This document shows positions 1-6,066 of a stretch of DNA of 8,774 nt, piece after piece. The DNA comes from JBLMYQ01 sp050260055. GTDB lineage: Bacteria; Bacillota; Clostridia; Acetivibrionales; UBA4821. The notes beneath the pieces were generated by a model. That model made no database searches. It saw nothing but the letters and a program-made list of their open reading frames with translations, and was not told the DNA's origin. The position numbers were made by a program, and so were the translations under genes. How positions within the stretch are numbered: the first letter of the stretch is position 1; each line of letters opens with the position of its first letter. The stretch spans positions 1 through 8,774 of the forward strand of contig JBLNBO010000009.1 of the NCBI GenBank assembly GCA_050260055.1, written 5' to 3'.

Positions 1-91
1 TAATAAGCAAAGTTAAGTATAATAGTTAAGGATTCAATGAATAATTAAGCTTTTATTAAACTTATTTTAAGCGTAGTTCAAACGTATTTTA

Positions 92-135
92 ACGCTTAAA
101 CAACGCTTAAGGTACGCTTAAAGTACGCTTAATGT
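92..135. repeat. Four direct ACGCTTAA repeats with 11-bp period
   Basis: ACGCTTAA occurs at 92-99, 103-110, 114-121 and 125-132, exactly 11 bases apart. The three-base spacers vary (ACA, GGT, AGT, TGT). A degenerate fifth unit (ACGTATTTTA) lies at 82-91, and the reverse complement TTAAGCGT is at 67-74. Related TTAAG words occur near 13, 26, 45 and 148. Spacing of about one helical turn with a conserved core and variable spacer would suit a cooperative protein-binding array, but a minisatellite is equally possible. Position is certain; function is unknown. Confidence 0.75.
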
Positions 136-169
136 AAAAATTGTTTGTTAAGTATGGGACAAGGGGGAA

Positions 170-195
170 AAAGCAGGGGGATTGTTTCCTGCTTT
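170..195. terminator. Hairpin, possible terminator of an upstream gene
   Basis: AAAGCAGG (170-177) is perfectly complementary to CCTGCTTT (188-195). Three further G-T pairs (178-180 with 185-187) can extend the stem to 11 pairs around the loop ATTG. On the + strand the stem ends in TTT and is followed by mixed AT-rich sequence, not a long T tract. On the - strand the stem runs into TTTTT then CCCCC. It may end transcription from either side, but without the upstream gene the direction cannot be settled. Confidence 0.4.
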
Positions 196-455
196 CGATA
201 TTTTAACAGGTTCGAAAAATGATCCTGTAATACAAATCCCATCATAATTTAAAGAAATTTTATTATTCAAGCACTAGAACAGGATTACGCGAAATAAAAC
301 ATGTGACATGTATATATTTATATTGCAAATATAATTTAGACTCTTTATAAATTTATAACATTTCTTTGAATTTATAGATAGCCATTATAATTTTACATTC
401 TTAATGTTTGTAAATATTCTTTTCGATAGATACAATTTTCTATATGCTAAAATTA

Positions 456-463
456 TAAGTTTG
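456..463 (+). promoter_or_regulatory. Candidate Bacteroidota -7 promoter element (TAAGTTTG)
   Basis: TAAGTTTG matches the Bacteroidota housekeeping -7 consensus TAnnTTTG exactly. It lies 38 bases before the ATG at 502, giving a predicted leader of about 30 bases. No clear TTTG -33 element sits at the expected distance. An alternative pair is TTTG at 365-368 with TAATTTTA at 388-395 (19-base spacer, one mismatch in the -7 box), which would give a leader near 100 bases. This is a motif match only, in very AT-rich DNA where chance hits are common. Confidence 0.4.
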
Positions 464-501
464 CTTCTATTATAAAACTAGTCATCAACATAGTAATTTT
501 T

Positions 502-1116
502 ATGAGGACTTTTATCTTTTCTATCACATTTTACTTTACTATTTTTCGGTTATTTTCACAAGATGTTGAACCATGGAAACCTGCGACCAATTTCGTAATA
601 CCGGAAGCTTACAATTTTATTAAATACGGTGAAATTCCTGTTAGTGAGTATACAGGAATTCCAGAAATATCAGTCCCGATTTATACAATTGACATAGAGG
701 GTTGTAGTTTCCCTATTTCATTAAGATATCATTCTGGTGGAATTAAAGTAAGTGAGGAAGCTAGTTCCATCGGATTAGGATGGGATTTACAAATTGGAAG
801 TATTGTCCAATTAGTTAATGGCACTGATGATTTTTCACCACCATATAATGAAATGAAGCTTCCTGATTATATCTATAGTCCTATGGAATATCCATTCCAG
901 AATAAAATATATGATCAGATAAATCATGATGATCATGAAATAAAACCACCATATTTTTCATTTGTAATTTTCCGCGATAATCTAATGTTAAAAGATGGTT
1001 TTCTTTCAACCAATATTGATGACTACTTTTATAAAGGTCAGAAAGATTGTGCACCTGACATAATGAAGGCTAATTTTAATGGACATAACTTGGAATTCAT
1101 TAAGGACCCAAAATAA
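502..1116 (+). CDS. SpvB/Rhs-like exported shell protein, N-terminal part (frame broken at codon 204)
   Basis: First part of one gene that continues in the -1 frame to 3932. Residues 1-19 form a signal peptide with a long aromatic/aliphatic core and likely cleavage before Gln20 (LFS|Q), so the product is exported. Residues about 43-103 carry the SpvB-like opening usual in large Bacteroidota Rhs-associated proteins: GEIPVSEYTGIPEISVPI (43-60), then RYHSGGIKVSEEAS (75-88) and GLGWDL (91-96). The start is the ATG that places this signal peptide at the N-terminus; no Shine-Dalgarno is present, as usual in the phylum. Read literally, the frame ends at TAA 1114-1116, giving a 204-residue fragment with only the start of the domain. 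The -1 frame continues the same protein without a gap. If the frame were restored, the product would be 1143 residues. The exact role is unknown; such proteins are thought to form beta-rich shells or surface structures. Confidence 0.85.
   Translation: MRTFIFSITFYFTIFRLFSQDVEPWKPATNFVIPEAYNFIKYGEIPVSEYTGIPEISVPIYTIDIEGCSFPISLRYHSGGIKVSEEASSIGLGWDLQIGSIVQLVNGTDDFSPPYNEMKLPDYIYSPMEYPFQNKIYDQINHDDHEIKPPYFSFVIFRDNLMLKDGFLSTNIDDYFYKGQKDCAPDIMKANFNGHNLEFIKDPK
1107..1116 (+). other. Slippery heptamer C CCA AAA followed by TAA: site of the -1 frameshift
   Basis: In the starting frame the codons are GAC CCA AAA TAA. The seven bases CCCAAAA (1107-1113) fit the X XXY YYZ pattern of -1 ribosomal frameshifting, with the stop codon directly next. 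Slipping back one base gives CCC AAA ATA ACT GGT, and the protein runs on as ...FIKDPK-ITGSFE... with no stop until 3930. The -1 frame has its own stop at 1101-1103, so the switch must occur in bases 1104-1116. A loss of one A from an original run of five would look the same. I see no strong stem-loop or pseudoknot just downstream, which weakens the programmed-shift reading. A sequencing error or a recent mutation are the main alternatives. Confidence 0.7.
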
Positions 1117-3932
1117 CTGGTTCATTTGAAATAATAAATAAAAAAGGATATTTAATAAGTAGTATCGAACTTCCTAATTCGGAATTTGGCTACAAAATAA
1201 CAACTCCTGATGGTACGGAATATTATTTTGAAAAGCTTACAATAACCTCATACGGCACTGAGACTAATGACCGAATTTTAACTCGGTATGAATATGTATT
1301 TCCAGAAGGATATCATTCGGATATAGACTGGAATCATTGTCAATCGCTAACTAAAAAAAGTCGTATTTGGTATTTAAGCAAAATAAAATCCATTAAAAAT
1401 GAAATAATAAATTTTAATTATTCAGAAGGAAGTGGACAGAAAACTGATTATAGCTTGGAATCAAAATGGACAGTATATACTTCATATGGCGCCGATGATC
1501 CAGGAACTTCTAATTATGATGGTCCGTTTTATTTTGGATATTGTGGAAGAAGAATGCTCCTAGGAGAGAACTGTAATGATGATATAAATATTAGTGCAAC
1601 TACAACTAAATCAAGTGCATTATATTTACAAGAAATAAAATTCCCGCAAGGTAATATACTGTTTTTTAATTCGTCCAGATCTGATTACTCAAATTCAAAA
1701 AAATTAGACCAAATATTGATATATACTCCGTCTAAGACAATTAAAAGCTTAATGCTTTACCACTCTTATTTTCAATCTCCATTAATAGGATATAGATTTA
1801 GTTGCCCTAAAACTGATCAGGAATTGAGTTTAAGATTAAAACTCGACAGTATCAAATTTAATGGAGAACCGTCATATAGATTTACATATAATGACACAAT
1901 GCTTCCTCCAAAAAATTCATTTGCAGTTGATTATTGGGGATATTATAATGGAAGTTTACAAAACACTTCATATTTACCTAATATATTCCGCTTTGAGCAC
2001 ATAACACCAAGTCTTGGAATAAAAAACTTGCTCCTACCAAATAATAATAATAATGGTTCTAATTTATTATACAGCAAAGCAAGTTTACTAGAAAAGATCC
2101 AATATCCTACAGGAGGTGCAACTACATTTGATTTTGAATTAAATACATTTGATAATTATATAGTTGCAGACTATAACTTCGAGCCAATCATTAATAATGA
2201 GATAACTAATTTTGATAATTCAATCAGCACAGGACAAGGGCTTCGAATATCAACTATAACAAATTGGCAAGATAATGAAGTACTAAGTAAAATTAAATAT
2301 TTTTATGAAGGCGGAAAATCAATATGCAGATTAGGTAAATATAGGAGATACAATGACTGCGTATATGATAGTTACCTTAATTCTTATTTAAGAAAAGTTG
2401 CTTTTGAAAACATGGTTTTATACTCAGGTAATTATTATCAATCAAGTACTTTTGGTTCTGGGAGTTTTGTTGGATACAATAAAGTAACATCAATTAAATA
2501 TGATACCGATGATCCTTATGGTAAGACTATAAAGTATTTTACAAATAATGCTGATAGCTATGCACAATACATTGATCAGTATGAAATTACTAATTACTCG
2601 CAAAAACCCGAAATTGATAATGGGCTATTACAAACTGAAGAACTATATACAAATGAGAATTTAATCCAGAAAAAGTACAACTTCTACAAAGCTTTACAAT
2701 GTGGTAACTCTTATTATGGAGCTCAATTTATACAGTTAGGAGTTTATGGTTTATGGAGTTGCTTTTCAAATAATTGTCAGCTTGTTAATCAACGAAGACA
2801 TGATTTAGTATATTACTTTCCAATTATTGGAAAAGAAACACTTTTAGATTCAACAATAGTTGAGAATAATTTCAATGGAGAAATACTAAAAACCCTTACT
2901 TCATATAGTTATAACATACATAACCTTATAGGTACTGTCAAAAGCACTGATAGTAAAGGCTCTTTTAAAGTTACCAAAAATATGTATCCAGAAGAAGCTC
3001 AGAGTTCTCCTATTTTTAATTCAAGTCAACAATATATATTTCATTGTTTAGCAGTTGCAAATCGTCATACAACAATTTGTTGTTCTGAAAACTGGATTGG
3101 TTCGCAATGGATTGATGAGTATCGTAAATATTACAAACAAGAAAATGGGTTATTACTTCTGGAATCAGTTAGAAAACTCCCTTATGTTTCCGGTGAAGAT
3201 ATGGAAATTGAAATAAATAAATATGATTTAAAAGGGAATCCAGTCGAAACTACTCTTAATGGTGTACAAAAAAAATCATACGTTTGGGGTTATAATGATA
3301 GTTATCCATTATCTGAAACTACTAATTCAACATACCTGGAGTGCGGTTATACAGGTTTTGAAAATGATGAATTAAATAGTTGGCAGATGTACGATTACAA
3401 TCATTTCACAAATTTAGAACATTTTACTGGGAAAAAAGCAATATTAGTAGACACTATTTTCGGACCTGGAAAAGAAGTAATTGTTGGATTTAAAGCTGGT
3501 CAGCATAATGGTTATGAAGCATGTGTTTGGGTAAAAGGAAGTAAAGATGCTTATATCCAAATCCAAGCAAACTCGTTTGATTACTCCAAAAGAGTGTATA
3601 ATTCAAAAGGCGGTGATGGCAATTGGGACTTATTGAAAGTTCAATTACCAAGAAGCATTTATAATTCAATAATAAATTCTGACCTAAAAATCAAAGTATT
3701 TGTTGGTAATCTGAGTTCAGAGCCCGCTTATTTTGATGATTTACGTTTTAAGCCCATGGACGCTATGATGACCACTTACACTTATGAGCCTCTTATCGGG
3801 ATTACTTCAGTAAGTGATGAAAATAATATACCCACCGTTTATGAGTATGATTCATTTAATCGTTTGAGAGTCATTCGAGATTTCGAAGGCAATATTTTAA
3901 AAAAATACGACTATAATTTTAAACAACACTAG
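1113..3932 (+). CDS. SpvB/Rhs-like exported shell protein, main part (continuation after frameshift)
   Basis: This frame is open from 1104 with no ATG near its beginning. A TTG at 1455 could be called as a start, but the reading upstream is clearly protein-like (WYLSKIKS, INFNYSEG), so it belongs to the gene beginning at 502. Numbering the joined 1143-residue protein, family-like signatures are DYWGYYNG (477-484), YPTGG (535-539) within LLEKIQYPTGGATTFDFELN, GLRISTI, and YVWGYND (927-933). Residues about 948-1085 look like an inserted beta-sandwich resembling carbohydrate-binding modules, ending in YFDDLRFKP. The C-terminus is Rhs-like: TTYTYEPLIGITS, then YEYDSFNRL (1114-1122) and FEGNILKKYDYNF. 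The protein stops there, with no T9SS sorting domain and no toxin domain. Several Cys residues fit an exported protein. The next gene begins 12 bases on. Family assignment is by motif recognition; the biochemical role is unknown. Confidence 0.85.
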   Translation: MTGSFEIINKKGYLISSIELPNSEFGYKITTPDGTEYYFEKLTITSYGTETNDRILTRYEYVFPEGYHSDIDWNHCQSLTKKSRIWYLSKIKSIKNEIINFNYSEGSGQKTDYSLESKWTVYTSYGADDPGTSNYDGPFYFGYCGRRMLLGENCNDDINISATTTKSSALYLQEIKFPQGNILFFNSSRSDYSNSKKLDQILIYTPSKTIKSLMLYHSYFQSPLIGYRFSCPKTDQELSLRLKLDSIKFNGEPSYRFTYNDTMLPPKNSFAVDYWGYYNGSLQNTSYLPNIFRFEHITPSLGIKNLLLPNNNNNGSNLLYSKASLLEKIQYPTGGATTFDFELNTFDNYIVADYNFEPIINNEITNFDNSISTGQGLRISTITNWQDNEVLSKIKYFYEGGKSICRLGKYRRYNDCVYDSYLNSYLRKVAFENMVLYSGNYYQSSTFGSGSFVGYNKVTSIKYDTDDPYGKTIKYFTNNADSYAQYIDQYEITNYSQKPEIDNGLLQTEELYTNENLIQKKYNFYKALQCGNSYYGAQFIQLGVYGLWSCFSNNCQLVNQRRHDLVYYFPIIGKETLLDSTIVENNFNGEILKTLTSYSYNIHNLIGTVKSTDSKGSFKVTKNMYPEEAQSSPIFNSSQQYIFHCLAVANRHTTICCSENWIGSQWIDEYRKYYKQENGLLLLESVRKLPYVSGEDMEIEINKYDLKGNPVETTLNGVQKKSYVWGYNDSYPLSETTNSTYLECGYTGFENDELNSWQMYDYNHFTNLEHFTGKKAILVDTIFGPGKEVIVGFKAGQHNGYEACVWVKGSKDAYIQIQANSFDYSKRVYNSKGGDGNWDLLKVQLPRSIYNSIINSDLKIKVFVGNLSSEPAYFDDLRFKPMDAMMTTYTYEPLIGITSVSDENNIPTVYEYDSFNRLRVIRDFEGNILKKYDYNFKQH
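2040..2054 (+). repeat. In-frame (AAT)5 microsatellite
   Basis: Five AAT codons in a row encode five Asn residues in the sequence LPNNNNNGSN of the SpvB/Rhs-like protein. Changes in copy number would alter the length of a likely surface loop but not the reading frame. Confidence 0.7.
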
Positions 3933-3944
3933 TATCTGAAAATT

Positions 3945-6044
3945 ATGAAAGACCTTAAACCATGTATGCTCTTTCTATTATATCTCATAATAGTATTCCT
4001 GCCCCTTAAGACACTATTCGGTCAACAGTTATCAATTGAATGGTATAATGAATTTGGTAATTCAAATAGTGATTATGTAAATAACATGATAAGATTATCA
4101 AATAATAATTTTGTATTAGTAGGTAGTAAAAGTGATACTGTAAACACTAACTCAAATTACAAATCAAAGAGTAAAGCATGGATAAGTTTGGTTGATTCAA
4201 ATGGTATTATTCTTTGGGAAAGAAGTTTTTTAGGAAATAATTTTCAAACAATCAATTCAGCTTGTGAGACTCATAAAGGTATATTAATTTCTGGATTATT
4301 TAAAGATTTTATTTCTTGTGATTCATTAAGTATAGTGTCTGATTCTTATTTATCTGGATTTTATGCATACTTTGATACTTTAGGCAATATCATAAGTCTT
4401 CATAAAGCGGGTCAAAATGCGAGTTTATATAACATAATATCTTCTTCAAATACAAATGGAAAGATTTTTATAAGTGGTTCATTTAAGGATTCACTTTTAA
4501 TATCTGGACAAATTTTCTCCCCAAAGTATATTAACTCTGTCTTTATTGGTGAAATCTCTGATTCCAAACAAATAGTGAACATAAGTTTGATTCACTCGTC
4601 AGGTGATTTGTATATCAAAAGCATTGAAAGTAATGATTCAATTTTTTGCATAGCTGGGTCATATTCTGATTCATTATTTATAAAAGATAGTATAATTAAT
4701 TCAACTGGCAAACACGATGGATTTATAATTTGTTATGATACGAAAAATAATTTAAAGTGGATCAAAACACTTAATGGGAATGGGGATCAGGAAATAAATG
4801 ATATTTCTCTATCATTAGATAATAAGTGTGCAGTAGTTGGTTACTTTGATCAGAACACATTCATTGATTCAAATGTCTTCCAATCATATGGAAATACAGA
4901 CATTATTTTGGCATATTTAAGTGAAACAGGTAAATTATTGTGGGGAAAAAATATCGGTAGCTTAAGTAATGACTTTGGTTATGCTATTAAAGTAAACGAA
5001 AATAATGTATATGTCTCAGGTAGCTTTATACATACAATTGCACTTCCTCAATCCAATGGTAATAATTTAGAATTAGAATCACTAAGTCCATTTGGAAATT
5101 CATTTATCGCCAAGTACAATCAGGATGGTGTATTAAAGGCTTCATATAATTTGACAGGAATTAGTGAAGATTATTGTCAAGCACTTGATATTGATAGTGA
5201 CGAGAAAATTACAGTTGCTGGAAATTTTTATAAAAACCTGGTTATAAATGATCTTGAAAATAACAAGATAGAAATTCCTTCTAATGGAGACCTAGACATT
5301 TTCATGTTCCACTTCAACGATTTATGTAAAGATTTTGAAATCGATGCAGGTCCCGATACTATCGTTTGTCCGGGTCAAAATATATGGCTTTTGGCTGGAG
5401 AACAATATGCTTCATATTTATGGAAACCTGATGGTGTATTAAATCAAGATATCAATATTTCAAATCCAAATACTTACTATTTAACTGCAACTAATCAATA
5501 TGGCTGTATCTCATCAGATAGTCTAATTGTGAGTCAAGGATTGCTTCCGGTAGTTTTTGCAGGACAAGATACGATTTTGGAAGCTGGCCAAAATTTATTA
5601 TTAAGTGATGCAAATATTTCTAATGCAACAACACATTTATGGACTACCAGTGGAGATGGATATTTTAATAATAATTATGAATTAATTACAGAATATTTAT
5701 TCTCAAATTCTGATGTTAACCGTGGCAATGTAACTTTACAACTGGAAGCTAATAATTTTTGCAGTACTTCTCAAGACAGCCTATTAGTTACAATACTAAC
5801 AGATGATGATGGAGTTACTGCATACCCAAACCCAACGGAAGATAGAGTTACTTTAGTATGTAAAGCAGGATTGACAATTGAGTCAGTGTTAATTACAACG
5901 CAATCTGGATATACGATCTTACCTTCTCAGACAATAAACAACTATTTTTATACTTATGACTTTAGCCTTTATCCACCTGGAACTTTTGTGATTTACATAA
6001 CAACAAATAATGGAGTCATTGTAAAAATTGTAAACAAAATCTGA
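3945..6044 (+). CDS. T9SS-secreted protein with propeller-like repeats and Ig/PKD-like domains
   Basis: A 699-residue secreted protein. Residues 1-26 are a signal peptide (hydrophobic core about 8-24, likely cleavage G26|Q27); an internal ATG at codon 8 is a weaker start because it drops the charged n-region. Residues about 28-460 contain roughly seven repeats of about 60 residues, each with a strand such as VLVG (57), LISG (114), FISGSF (175), IAGSY (236), VVGYF (297), VSGSF (357) and VAGNF (424). The later units also share GxxDxFI...Y...G.L.W.K, as in SBBP-type repeats, so a seven-bladed beta-propeller is likely. Two Ig/PKD-like domains follow: 463-533 (DAGPDTIVCPGQ, YYLTATNQYGC) and 537-618 (VFAGQDTILEAGQ). 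Residues about 620-699 are a T9SS type A sorting domain, with AYPNPTEDRVTL and SLYPPGTFVIYI. This tail normally directs transport across the outer membrane and is removed or linked to surface glycolipid. The gene lies 12 bases after the SpvB/Rhs-like gene and 22 before the next. Ligand and function are unknown. Confidence 0.92.
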   Translation: MKDLKPCMLFLLYLIIVFLPLKTLFGQQLSIEWYNEFGNSNSDYVNNMIRLSNNNFVLVGSKSDTVNTNSNYKSKSKAWISLVDSNGIILWERSFLGNNFQTINSACETHKGILISGLFKDFISCDSLSIVSDSYLSGFYAYFDTLGNIISLHKAGQNASLYNIISSSNTNGKIFISGSFKDSLLISGQIFSPKYINSVFIGEISDSKQIVNISLIHSSGDLYIKSIESNDSIFCIAGSYSDSLFIKDSIINSTGKHDGFIICYDTKNNLKWIKTLNGNGDQEINDISLSLDNKCAVVGYFDQNTFIDSNVFQSYGNTDIILAYLSETGKLLWGKNIGSLSNDFGYAIKVNENNVYVSGSFIHTIALPQSNGNNLELESLSPFGNSFIAKYNQDGVLKASYNLTGISEDYCQALDIDSDEKITVAGNFYKNLVINDLENNKIEIPSNGDLDIFMFHFNDLCKDFEIDAGPDTIVCPGQNIWLLAGEQYASYLWKPDGVLNQDINISNPNTYYLTATNQYGCISSDSLIVSQGLLPVVFAGQDTILEAGQNLLLSDANISNATTHLWTTSGDGYFNNNYELITEYLFSNSDVNRGNVTLQLEANNFCSTSQDSLLVTILTDDDGVTAYPNPTEDRVTLVCKAGLTIESVLITTQSGYTILPSQTINNYFYTYDFSLYPPGTFVIYITTNNGVIVKIVNKI

Positions 6045-6066
6045 GTTTTTAATCGATAGCTTTAAT

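Larger units (their letters stand above)
1..501. other. Gene-free, AT-rich leader region upstream of the operon
   Basis: No credible coding region is seen on either strand; stop codons are dense in all frames I read. The left third (about 12-155) is rich in TTAAG/CTTAA words, including a phased 11-bp repeat block. The middle (170-230) holds a strong hairpin and a weaker ACAGG/CCTGT inverted repeat (206-210 with 224-228). The palindrome ACATGT occurs twice at 299-304 and 306-311, seven bases apart. The right third is promoter-like AT-rich DNA leading to the ATG at 502. The gene to the left of the window is unknown, so some of this may be its 3' flank. Confidence 0.7.

Noticed and set aside
154..222. 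ATG-led 22-codon frame in the leader
   Set aside because: It overlaps the hairpin, is very short and shows no recognisable protein features.
206..228. ACAGG/CCTGT inverted repeat as a regulatory site
   Set aside because: Only five pairs with a 13-base loop; not distinguishable from chance.
1102..1106. AAGGA as an internal Shine-Dalgarno that might stimulate the frameshift
   Set aside because: It touches the slippery site, closer than known stimulatory spacing, and Bacteroidota make little use of Shine-Dalgarno pairing.
1455..1457. TTG as an independent start of a second gene
   Set aside because: The same frame is open and family-like upstream to 1104 with no signal peptide at the TTG; the segment is the continuation of the gene beginning at 502.
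6045..6066. Possible terminator or new promoter between genes 2 and 3
   Set aside because: Only 22 bases with a short T run and no stem; too little for either, so read-through is assumed.
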